Source of the DNA: Metallibacterium scheffleri
Lineage (GTDB): Bacteria > Pseudomonadota > Gammaproteobacteria > Xanthomonadales > Rhodanobacteraceae
Length of the DNA stretch: 64,000 nt
Assembly: GCF_002077135.1 (NCBI RefSeq)
Contig: NZ_LDOS01000001.1
Location: forward strand, 721,001 to 785,000
Direction of reading: 5' to 3'
Made by a program: the position numbers and the translations under genes. The notes under the pieces are model-generated. The model searched no databases and was not told where the DNA came from. It was given only the letters and a program-made list of their open reading frames with translations. This document shows positions 45,335 through 55,403 of the stretch, piece by piece (the first letter of the stretch is position 1; each line of letters begins with the position of its first letter).

Positions 45335-46631
45335 CGGCCTGGGCAATACCCATCCGCATGGGCAAGCGCGCATCAACCGCTGGCTGATGCTGGTCTCGCT
45401 GTGTCTGAGCTACATGGTGTATGCCGTGCTGCTCAACAGCGTCGGCACGGTGATCCTGCAATCCATCCTCAGCTTCGGCATCAGCAAGGAGAGCGGCAGC
45501 ATTCTCGAGGCGTGCAAGGATTTTTCCATCGCCGGCGTGTCCTTCGTGGTGGCCTCGTACCTGCCGCGGCTCGGCTACCGGCGCGCGATGATGCTGGGGC
45601 ACGCGCTGGTGGCGGCGGCCTGCGTGTTGATGGCGCTGCGCCCGCGCTTCGGCACGGCGGAGGTGCTGTTCGCCACCATCGGGGTGACCTTCGCGCTGAT
45701 CAAGGTCAGCGTGTACTCCTCGATCGGTCTGCTGACCGCCGACGCCAAGCGCCACGCCAGCCTGATGAATGTGCTGGAAGGCCTGTTCATGGTTGGCGTG
45801 CTCGGCGGCTACTGGCTGTTCGGCGCCTTCATCGACTCCAGGGCGCCGGCCAATCTGGTCTGGGTGCATGTGTACTGGCTATTGGCCGGCGCCAGTCTGG
45901 CCGTGGTCGTGCTGCTCGCGCTGGCGCGACTCGATGAGTCCGCGGCGCGCTCGGTCAGCACCGGCAGTGGCGGTGCATTCGGCGACATGTTGCGTCTGCT
46001 GACCCGGCCCATGGTGTACGTCTTCATCATCTCGATTTTCCTGTACGTGCTGATCGAGCAGGGGCTGGGTACCTGGCTGCCGACGTTCAACAGCCAGGTT
46101 CTGCGATTGCCGGCAGCGATGAGCGTGCAGATGGCCAGCATTTATGCCGGCTCGCTGGCGCTGGGCCGGCTGTTGGCGGGTTATGTGCTGCGGCGGGTGT
46201 CCTGGTATGCGCTGCTCAGCGGGTGTCTGGTCGGCATGATCCTGCTGGTGGTCATCGTCCTGCCGCTGGCGGCGCACGTACATTTGCGTCCCGACGTGAA
46301 CTGGTTCAATGCGCCGTTCGTGGCCTATGCATTTCCTCTCATCGGGTTGCTGATGGCGCCGATCTATCCCGCGGTCAATTCGGTGATGCTGAGTGCGTTG
46401 CCCAAGGATCGGCACGCGGCGATGACCGGACTGATCGTGGTGTTCTCCGCGTTGGGTGGAACTTCCGGTTCGTTCATCGTCGCTTTCCTGTTCACCCACT
46501 TCGGCGGCAGCCACGCCTTTTACATCACCCTGATACCGATGGCGGGAATACTCGTGGCGTTGTTTTTCTTTCGCCGCGAAACGGCGGCCGCGGAGCGAGC
46601 CTTGCAGCACGGCCGTGCCATGGCGGAGTGA
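45324..46631 (+). CDS. MFS sugar permease
   Basis: 435 residues from ATG 45324, with GGAG seven bases upstream inside the preceding gene. Twelve hydrophobic segments with a charged central loop near residue 200-225 (ARLDESAARSVSTGSG). The layout and the FHS-like SVQMASIYAGSLALGRLLAGY segment suit a major facilitator sugar:H+ symporter. It is translationally coupled to the GH65 hydrolase and would carry the periplasmic product into the cytosol, where the GH65 phosphorylase could act. Substrate unproven. Confidence 0.88.
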   Translation: MIGDGLGNTHPHGQARINRWLMLVSLCLSYMVYAVLLNSVGTVILQSILSFGISKESGSILEACKDFSIAGVSFVVASYLPRLGYRRAMMLGHALVAAACVLMALRPRFGTAEVLFATIGVTFALIKVSVYSSIGLLTADAKRHASLMNVLEGLFMVGVLGGYWLFGAFIDSRAPANLVWVHVYWLLAGASLAVVVLLALARLDESAARSVSTGSGGAFGDMLRLLTRPMVYVFIISIFLYVLIEQGLGTWLPTFNSQVLRLPAAMSVQMASIYAGSLALGRLLAGYVLRRVSWYALLSGCLVGMILLVVIVLPLAAHVHLRPDVNWFNAPFVAYAFPLIGLLMAPIYPAVNSVMLSALPKDRHAAMTGLIVVFSALGGTSGSFIVAFLFTHFGGSHAFYITLIPMAGILVALFFFRRETAAAERALQHGRAMAE

Positions 46632-46701
46632 ACCAAATCAGTTTTCAGGGTTCATATGGATTGCTTCGATGCACACCCCTTCATCATTACCTGCGAGCCC
46701 C

Positions 46702-48276
46702 ATGTCCTTGACCTGCATGATCGTACGTCGCGCGTTGCGTCGCGTGGCTTGGGTGATCCCTTTGTTCGCGTTGCACTCCGCGTGTGCATTGGCGCAGACC
46801 GCGGCGCCAGCCAAGGCCGTTCCGATCGAGGTGGATGCACAGGCTGCCGGCCAGCCGTTCCCGCACTTTTGGGAGCGCATGTTCGGCTCCGGTCACGCGG
46901 TGCTGACGCTGCGTGCCTCGTATCGCCGCGACCTGTCGATGGTCAAGCGCGCCACCGGCTTCGACTACGTGCGTTTCCACGGCATCTTCGATCGTCACGT
47001 GGGCATGTTTCACATTGGCCCCGATGGCAAGCCGGTCTACAACTTCTCGCTGGTCGACCAGATCTACGACGGCCTGCTGGCGCGCGGGGTCAAACCCTAC
47101 GTCGAACTGGGCTTCATGCCGCGCGAACTGGCCGCCGATCCCGCTGATACCAACGGCTTCTGGTATCACCCGATCACCTCGCCGCCGAAGAGCTACAAGC
47201 TGTGGGACGCGATGATCCGCGCCTTCGCGCGTCACTTGGTCGCGCGCTACGGCATCGACGAAGTCTCCACCTGGTACTTCGAAGTGTGGAACGAGCCCAA
47301 CCTGAACTTCTGGGCTGGCAAGCCGAAGCAGGCCACCTACTTCAAGCTCTACGCCAACACCGCGCGCGCGCTGAAAGAAGTCAGTCCGCGCTTGCGCGTG
47401 GGCGGTCCGGCCACCGCGCAGACCGCCTGGGTGCGGGCTTTTCTCGACTACACCCACGCGCACGACGTCCCGGTGGATTTCCTCAGCGCGCACGTGTACG
47501 GCGACGACACCGCGCAGAACGTGTTCCACAAGGACGAGCACATTCCGCGCCGCGCCATGGTCTGCGATGCCGTGGCCAAGGTGCACCGCGAGATCGCGCA
47601 ATCGGCCGATCCGCACCTGCCTTTCATCCTCAGCGAGTACAACGCCACCTACATGAACCTGCCCAACGTCACCGATTCGGCCTACATGGGGCCGTATCTG
47701 GCCGAGACGGTGGACCGCTGCGCCGGCAAGGTGACCATGATGAGCTACTGGACCTTCTCGGACGTGTTCGAGGAGCAGGGCGTGGTGAAGACGCCGTTCT
47801 ACGGCGGCTACGGTCTGGTCTCGGCGTATGGCATGCGCAAGCCGGCGTTCAATGCCTTCGCGTTGCTGCACAAGCTTGGTCGCACCCGGCTGCCGGTGCG
47901 CGGCGCTGACGTGATCGCCACGCGCCGCCGCGACGGCACGCTGGCGCTGGCGCTGTGGAACTACGCGCCGCCGGTGAACCTGACGCCGAACTATGTCGAC
48001 CGCGCGCCGGTGCAGCCCGCCAAACGCTTCGACGTGCATTTCACGCATCTGGCCGCGGGCAGCTACGCCACGCTGTGGCGCGTCGGCCGCCACCACGCCG
48101 ACGTCATGCGCCTGTACGACGCCATGGGGCGTCCGGCCTATCCCACGCAGCTGCAGACCGCGGAATTGCGCCGCGCCGGCATGCTGGCACCGCCGCGGGT
48201 GCTGCCGATCCGCGACGGCCATGTCGAGGTGACGTTGCCGCCGTACGGGCTGGCCCTGCTCGAAGTGCACGCCTGA
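46702..48276 (+). CDS. Exported glycoside hydrolase family 39 protein (beta-xylosidase-like)
   Basis: 524 residues from ATG 46702; ATG 46669 would add 11. A signal peptide covers about 8-33 (ending ALAQTA). The GH39 (beta/alpha)8 barrel has acid/base E198 in EVWNEPN and nucleophile E312 in ILSEYN, with the N-terminal PFPHFWERMFGSGHA that binds the nonreducing sugar, and a C-terminal beta-sandwich. Family members remove beta-xylose, other beta-linked sugars, or iduronic acid. As the last gene of the locus, it probably frees a non-glucose cap from the imported glycoside, leaving the alpha-glucoside for GH65. This role is inference. Confidence 0.9.
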   Translation: MSLTCMIVRRALRRVAWVIPLFALHSACALAQTAAPAKAVPIEVDAQAAGQPFPHFWERMFGSGHAVLTLRASYRRDLSMVKRATGFDYVRFHGIFDRHVGMFHIGPDGKPVYNFSLVDQIYDGLLARGVKPYVELGFMPRELAADPADTNGFWYHPITSPPKSYKLWDAMIRAFARHLVARYGIDEVSTWYFEVWNEPNLNFWAGKPKQATYFKLYANTARALKEVSPRLRVGGPATAQTAWVRAFLDYTHAHDVPVDFLSAHVYGDDTAQNVFHKDEHIPRRAMVCDAVAKVHREIAQSADPHLPFILSEYNATYMNLPNVTDSAYMGPYLAETVDRCAGKVTMMSYWTFSDVFEEQGVVKTPFYGGYGLVSAYGMRKPAFNAFALLHKLGRTRLPVRGADVIATRRRDGTLALALWNYAPPVNLTPNYVDRAPVQPAKRFDVHFTHLAAGSYATLWRVGRHHADVMRLYDAMGRPAYPTQLQTAELRRAGMLAPPRVLPIRDGHVEVTLPPYGLALLEVHA

Positions 48277-48305
48277 AGCGCGGCCGGCCGGTGTCTCCGA
48301 GCCTG

Positions 48306-48336
48306 TGAAAAATTCCGCGGCGTGCGGGATTTTTCA
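48306..48336. terminator. Bidirectional hairpin terminator after the sugar locus
   Basis: TGAAAAATTCCGC (48306-48318), loop GGCGT, and GCGGGATTTTTCA (48324-48336): 12 of 13 pairs, with A/T runs on both sides, so it can end transcription from either strand. It lies between the convergent GH39 and ABC permease genes and is a relative of the hairpin at 29004-29034. Confidence 0.72.
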
Positions 48337-48359
48337 TCCGGCCATCCATGGCCGAGCCG

Positions 48360-48383
48360 AGAGGCTGAAAACTCACAGCCTCT
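48360..48383. repeat. AGAGGCTG inverted repeat overlapping the permease stop
   Basis: AGAGGCTG (48360-48367), loop AAAACTCA, CAGCCTCT (48376-48383), a perfect 8-bp stem. The right arm leads into the TCA stop complement of the permease gene in the same phase as at the priA stop (15360). Same family as 15292-15360. Confidence 0.5.
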
Positions 48384-49788
48384 CAGGCGCCGGCCTTGGC
48401 CTTGGGCGGATCGAAGCTCAGCGGACTGTTGATCCAGTGCGCGCGCGCGGCGCTCCATGCGCCAATGGCGAAGCTCCAGGTGACCACCAGCACCGGTACG
48501 CCGCCCCACAGCGCGCCATAGCGGTCGATCAGCGCGTAGCCCAGCCAGATCGTGCCCATCTGGCCGAACAGGGTGATCACCGACACCACGCTGCGCAGGA
48601 TGATATTGACCGGCAGACTGAGGTACAGCGCCAGCGTCGCCAGTGTCAGCGGCGGCGCCAGGATCGCCGTGGTCAGCGCGACGCCGGCCAGCGCTGGCGG
48701 CGCGACCAGCAGCGCCGCCAGCGTGGTGAACACGAAGGCGCTGAGGATGGTGCCCGGCAGCAGGCCGAGGAAGCTGTCCACCAACTGCGCCTTGAAATCG
48801 GCAAGGGTGTCCGGTGCCAGCGAAAAATACAGTTCGACCAGGCTGGGTTGCAGGCGCGGCATGCCCAGACCGACCACGTTAAGACCAGTCAGCGCGAAAA
48901 ACGTGGCGTAGCCGGCGACCATGCCGATCTGCGCCTGCTGCCCCACGGCGATGGCATACACCGCGATGGCCGCGCCCCACAGCAGCCAGCGCACCAGCCA
49001 GCCGCGCGGCTGTTCCTGCGGCAGCAGCAGGGCGCGCAGCATGGCGCGCTGCCGCGTCGGCGTGGGCGCGGCGTGATAGCGCGCGGCCTGGCGCAGCAAC
49101 AGCGCGCTGGCGCCGACCTCCGACCAGCCATTCAGCCGCTGCATCAGCTTGCCGCGCGGCACGTTGCTGGTGGTGTTGCCCATGCCGCGGCGCATCGGCT
49201 CGGGCGCCAGCAGCGGCGAGTCCGGCAGCGGCGGATCGCCGGCCGGGAACAGGCGCTGCCAGGTCGCGCGCAGGATCAGCGCCGCCAGCAGCAGCGCCGC
49301 CAGCGGCAGCCAGGCGCTTTGCAGCGCCGGTGCGATGGCCAGCCAGAACGGCTCCGCGATGAAGCGCGCACCAATGATCAATATCCAGACCAGGAATCCA
49401 CTGCGCGAACCACTGGTGGTCAGCAGTGCCCAGACGATCGCCAGCGTGCCGACGCCAAGCGCCTGCCAACCCACCATCACGCCCCAGTGCAGGCTTGCGA
49501 GCGCGCAGGGCAGCAGCCAGAACAGCAGTGCCCAGAGCATGGCCGCGCCAAACAGCGCGCGGTGGAACTCCGGCAGCAGCAGGGTTTCCTTGCGCGCCAG
49601 ACCCTTCAGTGCGGCACCGGCCAGCAGCCAAGCGAACCACAGCGCGAAAGCGGCCAGCATCGCGCCGGAATCGATCCCCTTGCCGCCGGCCACGATCAGC
49701 GCGCCGGCGCCGGCCAGCATGGCCAGTAACAGCAGCATGGCCACCCAGGCCTGGCGCACGGGCAGCACGGCCAGCGCGAGCATTGCCC

Positions 49789-49792
<4 letters not shown>
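48383..49792 (-). CDS. ABC-2-type transporter permease
   Basis: 469 residues from ATG 49792. About 10-12 hydrophobic segments in two blocks (about 12-180 and 300-450), separated by a soluble loop (about 195-290) with charged residues. The layout suits a large ABC-2-type exporter membrane subunit, but no domain-specific motif was recognised. Its ATG overlaps the stop of the ATPase gene by four bases, so the two form one transporter. The substrate is unknown; antibiotic, lipid or polysaccharide export are possible. Confidence 0.82.
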
Positions 49793-50709
<917 letters not shown>

Positions 50710-50755
50710 GCGTTGATCCTGCGGGGTCGGTCCGGCGTGCAAGCATGCCGCAAAT

Positions 50756-50788
50756 CACGTGCGCCACGCAGCAGGCGTGGCGCACGTG
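50756..50788. promoter_or_regulatory. Perfect 14-bp inverted repeat between divergent genes
   Basis: CACGTGCGCCACGC (50756-50769), loop AGCAG, GCGTGGCGCACGTG (50775-50788). It lies 46 bp upstream of the ATPase gene (minus) and 49 bp upstream of the Lon-domain gene (plus). A terminator is unlikely between two divergent starts. It could be an operator for both genes or a REP-like element. Confidence 0.5.
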
Positions 50789-50837
50789 CGACGCCTCGCC
50801 TGTGGCGGCATGTCCAGTCCCTCCTTAGACTTCGCCG

Positions 50838-51440
50838 GTGGAATCGAACTGCGCCGACCTGCCGCTGTTCCCGTTGCCCGCCGTGCTGTTTCCTGGCGGT
50901 CGCATGCAACTGCGCGTATTCGAGCCGCGCTATGTCGATCTGGTGCGCGAATGCACGCGCGCCGAGCGCCCCTTCGGCGTCAACCTGATCCTCGAGGGTG
51001 CCGAGGCGGGCGTGGCGGCGACGCCGGCCGCGGTGGGCACGCTGGCCACCATCCGCGATTTTTTCTCTCTGCGCGACGGGTTGCTGGGTATCCTCGCCGA
51101 GGGCGGGCAGCGCTTTCGCGTGCGGCAGACGCGCGTACGCAACGATGGCCAGCTGCGCGCAGACGTGACGCTGTGGCCGATCGAGCCCGCGCAAATCCTG
51201 CCGCCCGAGTTCAGCCTGCTGGCGACGATACTCGAGCGCTTGCTCGATGCCTATGCCAAGGACAACGCGGTGCTCTACGCTGCGCCGCAGCTCGACGACG
51301 CCGTGTGGGTGGGCTGTCGCCTCGCCGAACTGCTGCCGCTGGCGCGCGCCGAACGCCAGAGTCTGCTCGAACTGCAAGACCCGCTGGCGCGGCTGGGCGC
51401 GCTCAACATGTTGCTGCCGCGCTTCCAGCGCGACGGATGA
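50838..51440 (+). CDS. Lon N-terminal (LON substrate-binding) domain protein
   Basis: 200 residues beginning with GTG at 50838. The whole protein is a stand-alone LON-N domain: LPLFPLPAVLFPGGRMQLRVFEPRYVDLVREC at the start, with GVNLILEG, TLATIRDFF, and LLPRFQR at the end. It lacks ATPase and protease domains, so it is not Lon itself. Similar stand-alone proteins are common, and may bind unfolded proteins or act as adaptors; the function is not known. It precedes a dehydrogenase gene by 10 bp and is probably co-transcribed with it. Confidence 0.85.
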   Translation: MESNCADLPLFPLPAVLFPGGRMQLRVFEPRYVDLVRECTRAERPFGVNLILEGAEAGVAATPAAVGTLATIRDFFSLRDGLLGILAEGGQRFRVRQTRVRNDGQLRADVTLWPIEPAQILPPEFSLLATILERLLDAYAKDNAVLYAAPQLDDAVWVGCRLAELLPLARAERQSLLELQDPLARLGALNMLLPRFQRDG

Positions 51441-51450
51441 GGACCTGCGC

Positions 51451-52272
51451 ATGACCACGCTTGCCGGCAAGACCCTGTTCATCACCGGCGCCTCGCGCGG
51501 CATCGGCCTGGCCATCGGCCTGCGCGCCGCGCGCGATGGCGCCAACGTGGTCATCGCCGCCAAGAGCGACGTGCCCAATCCCAAACTGCCGGGCACCATC
51601 CACAGTGCCGCCGCGGCGATCGAGGCGGCGGGCGGAACCGCTCTGGCGCTGCGTCTGGATGTGCGCGACGCGGATGACATCGCGCGCGCCGTAGCCGCCG
51701 CCGCGGCGCGCTTCGGCGGCATCGACATCCTGGTCAACAACGCCAGCGCGATCTGGCTGGCGGATACGCCGGGCACACCGGTCAAGCGCTTCGACCTGAT
51801 GCACCAGGTCAACACGCGCGGCACGTTCCTGATGACGCAGGCCTGCCTGCCCTGGCTCGAGCGCGCCGCCAATCCGCATGTGCTGATGCTGGCGCCGCCG
51901 CTGAACATGGCACCACGCTGGTTTGCCACGCACACCGCTTACACCATCGCCAAGTACGGCATGAGCCAGTGCGTGCTGGGCATGAGCGCCGAATTCGTCG
52001 CGCGCGGTATCGCGGTCAACGCGCTGTGGCCGCGTACCGTCATTGCCACGGCCGCGGTGGCCATGCTCGGTGACACGGTGCAACCCGAGCACTGCCGCAA
52101 ACCCGAGATCGTCGCCGACGCCGCGCACTGGCTGCTGACGCAACCCGCGCGCAACTGCACGGGCCGCTTCGCCATCGACGAGGACGTGCTGCGCGAATCC
52201 GGCTTGAGCGATTTCGAGCACTACGCGGTGCAGCCCGGCGCCGCGCTGCTGCCGGATTTGTTTCTCGATTGA
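51451..52272 (+). CDS. Short-chain dehydrogenase (HSDL2-like)
   Basis: 273 residues from ATG 51451. Classical [17 protein letters not shown] cofactor motif, VNNASAIW, the Y-x3-K in YTIAKYGMS, and an ALWPRTVIATAAV segment in place of the usual NAVAPG. This last pattern is typical of HSDL2-type SDRs, which have a short form in bacteria without the sterol-carrier domain. NAD(P)-linked, substrate not known. Lies 10 bp after the Lon-N gene. Confidence 0.9.
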   Translation: MTTLAGKTLFITGASRGIGLAIGLRAARDGANVVIAAKSDVPNPKLPGTIHSAAAAIEAAGGTALALRLDVRDADDIARAVAAAAARFGGIDILVNNASAIWLADTPGTPVKRFDLMHQVNTRGTFLMTQACLPWLERAANPHVLMLAPPLNMAPRWFATHTAYTIAKYGMSQCVLGMSAEFVARGIAVNALWPRTVIATAAVAMLGDTVQPEHCRKPEIVADAAHWLLTQPARNCTGRFAIDEDVLRESGLSDFEHYAVQPGAALLPDLFLD

Positions 52273-52340
52273 CCGCGCGCGGAAAGCGAGGAGTGTGAGG
52301 AGCATGGAGTCACTTTGCGCGCCGTGAAATGAAGGGGTTG

Positions 52341-52368
52341 GTCATGCTGAGCAACGCGAAGCATCCCG
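52341..52368. repeat. Partial dispersed repeat
   Basis: GTCATGCTGAGCAACGCGAAGC (52341-52362, first 20 and a little) followed by ATCCCGG is a degenerate copy of the GCCGAGCGCAGCGAAGC element of 22291 and 29714. It lies in the 204 bp before the glyoxalase gene. Confidence 0.4.
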
Positions 52369-52476
52369 GTATTGCCTCATCTCTGCTCGCGACCCATGGC
52401 CACGGCCATGCCGTCACGCTTGCAAATCGCGTGGCCGATCCCACATCGCCCACTTGTCGACGTCAGCGAGGCCGCC

Positions 52477-52914
52477 ATGAAATATCTGCACAGCATGATT
52501 CGCGTGCGCGATCTGGACGCGACGCTGAGGTTTTTCCGCGACGGGCTGGGCCTCGCGGAAACGCGCCGCCGCGAGTTTCCGCAGGGCCGCTATACGCTGG
52601 TCTTTCTGGCTGCGGATGAAAGCCCCGAGGCTGAGGTCGAGTTGACCCACAACTGGCCGCCCGCCGACGGCAGTGCGCCCGAGGACTACGGCAGCGCACG
52701 CAACTTCGGCCATCTGGCGTTTCGCGTGGACGACATCTACGCCACCTGCGCGCATCTGCAGGCCATGGGCGTGACCATCAACCGTCCACCGCGCGATGGC
52801 CATATGGCCTTCGTGCGCTCGCCGGACCTGATCTCGATCGAGCTGCTGCAGAAAGGCGACGCGCTGCCGCCTGCCGAGCCGTGGCGATCCATGCCCAACA
52901 GCGGCGTCTGGTAG
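52477..52914 (+). CDS. VOC-family protein, lactoylglutathione-lyase-like
   Basis: 145 residues from ATG 52477. Two VOC modules: [20 protein letters not shown] with a GLGL-type loop, and [16 protein letters not shown] with IELLQKGD. His5 and Glu residues sit where glyoxalase I binds its metal (H5, an E in [10 protein letters not shown] in FGHLAF, E in ISIELL). It most likely converts the methylglyoxal-glutathione hemithioacetal to S-lactoylglutathione. A slightly longer start is possible, but only this Met is at the start of the fold. Confidence 0.85.
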   Translation: MKYLHSMIRVRDLDATLRFFRDGLGLAETRRREFPQGRYTLVFLAADESPEAEVELTHNWPPADGSAPEDYGSARNFGHLAFRVDDIYATCAHLQAMGVTINRPPRDGHMAFVRSPDLISIELLQKGDALPPAEPWRSMPNSGVW

Positions 52915-52930
52915 CGCCGCCGCAGCCGGT

Positions 52931-54055
52931 TCAGCCGGCCAGCGCCTGCATCAGATCGCCGACCAGATCATCCGGGTGTTCCAGGCCCACCGACAGGCGC
53001 AGCAGGCTTTGCGGCGACGTGGGCGTGGGGCCCTCGGTCGAGGCGCGGTGCTCGACCAGCGATTCGCAACCGCCCAGCGAAGTCGCGTTGATGAACAGCT
53101 TGAGGCGTGCGGCGCAGGCCAGCGCCGCCTCACGTCCGCCCGCCAGCTCGAATGACACCATGCCGCCGAAATCGCGCATTTGTCGCGCCGCCACCGCGTG
53201 GCCGGGATGCGTGGGCAGGCCGGGGTAGTGCACGCGCGCCACCGCCGGGTGCGCGCCCAGCGCCTGGGCCACGGCGAAGGCATTGCGGCAGTGCCAGTCC
53301 ATGCGCGCCGGCAGCGAGTGCAGGCCGCGCAGCGCCAGCCACGCGCCCAGCGGCGCGCCGTGCAAGCCGACGGCGGCGCGGGTACGGAACACCTGTTCGG
53401 CCAGCGCGTCCAGTCCGGCGCCGAACACCAGCGCGCCGCCCATGGTGTCGCTGTGCCCGCCGATGTACTTGGTCACCGACTGCAGCACGACGTCCGCGCC
53501 GAGCGTCAGCGGCTGCTGCAGCACCGGCGAGGCAAAGGTGTTGTCCACCAGCAGGCGCGCGCCGCGCGCGTGCGCCAGTTCGGCCAGCGCGGCGATGTCG
53601 CTGATCTGCAGCAGCGGATTGGACGGCGTCTCGGCCCAGATCAGCCGTGTCAGCGGCGTCAGGGCAGCGTGCGTGCTGGGGATGTCGGACAGGTCGGCGA
53701 AATCGCAGCGCAGGTTCCAGCGCGCGAAATACTCCAGCGCCAGATGCCGGAAGCCGTGGTACACGTCGTGCGGAAACAACACGTGGCTGCCGGGCGGCAG
53801 GCATTGCAGCAGCGCGCTGCCAGCGGCCATGCCGCTGCCGAAATACAGTGCGCGCACGCCGCCTTCCAACGCGGCCAGGGCCTGCTCGAAACGCTGCTGC
53901 GTGGGGTGATCCGTGCGCTGATAAATCAACCCGTGCGGCAGGCTGCCATCGGGCGCGTGCTCGAACGTGGTGGCCAGGTGCAAGGGCGGCACCACCGCGC
54001 CGGTTTCGGCATCGGGTGTCGCGCCGGCATGCACGGCCAGGGTTTCCATGCGCAT
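52931..54055 (-). CDS. Cys/Met-metabolism PLP enzyme (cystathionine gamma-lyase/synthase family)
   Basis: 374 residues from ATG 54055; in-frame ATGs at 54049 and 54070 are alternatives. Fold-type I: METLAVHAGATPDAETGAVVPPLHLATTFEH start, YFGSGMAAGSALLQ, AETPSNPLLQ, VDNTFASPVLQQPLTLGADVV, and the PLP lysine in SVTKYIGGHSDTMGG. C-terminal SLGGCESLVEHRAS and RLSVGLEHPDDL are typical of trans-sulfuration enzymes. It could be a cystathionine gamma-lyase, gamma-synthase or O-succinylhomoserine sulfhydrylase; context does not decide. Divergent from the aminotransferase gene across 88 bp. Confidence 0.9.
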   Translation of the reverse strand: MRMETLAVHAGATPDAETGAVVPPLHLATTFEHAPDGSLPHGLIYQRTDHPTQQRFEQALAALEGGVRALYFGSGMAAGSALLQCLPPGSHVLFPHDVYHGFRHLALEYFARWNLRCDFADLSDIPSTHAALTPLTRLIWAETPSNPLLQISDIAALAELAHARGARLLVDNTFASPVLQQPLTLGADVVLQSVTKYIGGHSDTMGGALVFGAGLDALAEQVFRTRAAVGLHGAPLGAWLALRGLHSLPARMDWHCRNAFAVAQALGAHPAVARVHYPGLPTHPGHAVAARQMRDFGGMVSFELAGGREAALACAARLKLFINATSLGGCESLVEHRASTEGPTPTSPQSLLRLSVGLEHPDDLVGDLMQALAG

Positions 54056-54143
54056 GGGTCGATCTCGCATTACGGCGCCGGGCGCCACGGATGCGCAGGG
54101 TAACGCAGCGTTGCGCTCGCGGGCATAATCGCGCGTCGCCTTC

Positions 54144-55403
54144 ATGAATTCTGTTGCCATGTCCCCGAGTGATTCCCCGTCGTCCACTGCTGCACTGCTG
54201 GCGACGGCGCAGCAGGTGTTCGTGCCGGTGTACCAGCCGCGCGCGCTGGTGCTCGACCATGGCCGCGGCGCGCGCCTGTGGGACCGCGATGGCCGCGAGT
54301 ACATCGACTTCGCCGCCGGCATCGCGGTGTGCAGTCTGGGCCACGCCGATCCCGAGTTGGTCGCGGCGCTGCACGCGCAGGCGCAGAAGCTGTGGCACAC
54401 CAGCAACGTGTTCCACAACGCGCCGGCGATCGAGCTGGCCGCGGCGCTGGTGGCGGCATCGGGTTTCGCGCAGCGCGTGTTCCTGTGCAACTCCGGCGCC
54501 GAGGCCAACGAGGCCGCGATCAAGCTGGCACGGCGCTGGGCTACGCAGCAGGGGCGCGCGCCGGAGCGGCGCACGATGCTGAGCTTTCAAGGCTCGTTCC
54601 ACGGGCGCACGCTGGCCACTGTCACCGCGACCGCGCAGCCCAAATACCAGCAAGGCTTCGAGCCGCTGCCGGCTGGATTCAGATACTGCGCGTTCAATGA
54701 TCTCGATGCTGTGGCGACAGCGCTGGCCGACGGCAGCGTGTGCGCGGTGCTGGTCGAGCCGGTGCAGGGCGAGGGCGGGGTGATGCCGGCCGCGCCGGGC
54801 TTCCTGGCCGGGCTGCGCGCGCTGTGCGACCGCCACGACGCGCTGCTGATCTGCGACGAGATCCAGTGCGGCATGGGCCGCACCGGCACGCTGTTCGCGC
54901 ACGCGCAGGACGGCGTGGTGCCGGATGTGGTGACGCTGGCCAAGGCGCTGGGCGCGGGTTTTCCCATCGGCGCCATGCTGGCCGGCCCGCGCGTGGCCGA
55001 AGTGCTGCAGTACGGCGCGCATGGCAGCACTTTCGGCGGCAATCCGCTGGCCGCGGCGGTGGCCGGGGTGGCCTTGCGCCGCCTGTCCGCTCCGCAACTT
55101 CTGGCCGCGGTCCAGCGGCATGGCGCGACGCTGCGCCGCGGGCTGGAGGCGCTGGCAGTCGAAACCGGCGTGATTGCCAGCGTGCGTGGGCGCGGACTGA
55201 TGCTGGGTGCGGTGCTGGCCGAGGCGCACCGCGGCCAGGCTGGCGCCATCCTCGACCATGCGCACCGCGCCGGTCTGCTGCTGCTGCAGGCCGGTGCGGA
55301 TGTGCTGCGCATCGTGCCGCCGCTGGTGCTGGATGAGGCCGACATCGAGCAGGGTCTGGCGCGTCTGGCGCAGGCGTTGCGCACTTATCGGGCGGCCGCG
55401 TGA
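54144..55403 (+). CDS. argD: Acetylornithine/succinyldiaminopimelate aminotransferase-like protein
   Basis: 419 residues. Class III aminotransferase: DRDGREYIDFAAGIAVCSLGHADPELV, NSGAEANEAAIKLARR, SFHGRTLATVTATAQPKYQQGFEPLP, CDEIQCGMGRTGTLFAH, and the PLP lysine in TLAKALGAGFPIGAML. The same enzyme usually serves arginine synthesis, lysine (DAP) synthesis and arginine catabolism, so the symbol is by best fit rather than certain. A CATAAT -10-like sequence is at 54123-54128. Followed by an SDR gene whose start overlaps its stop. Confidence 0.9.
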   Translation: MNSVAMSPSDSPSSTAALLATAQQVFVPVYQPRALVLDHGRGARLWDRDGREYIDFAAGIAVCSLGHADPELVAALHAQAQKLWHTSNVFHNAPAIELAAALVAASGFAQRVFLCNSGAEANEAAIKLARRWATQQGRAPERRTMLSFQGSFHGRTLATVTATAQPKYQQGFEPLPAGFRYCAFNDLDAVATALADGSVCAVLVEPVQGEGGVMPAAPGFLAGLRALCDRHDALLICDEIQCGMGRTGTLFAHAQDGVVPDVVTLAKALGAGFPIGAMLAGPRVAEVLQYGAHGSTFGGNPLAAAVAGVALRRLSAPQLLAAVQRHGATLRRGLEALAVETGVIASVRGRGLMLGAVLAEAHRGQAGAILDHAHRAGLLLLQAGADVLRIVPPLVLDEADIEQGLARLAQALRTYRAAA

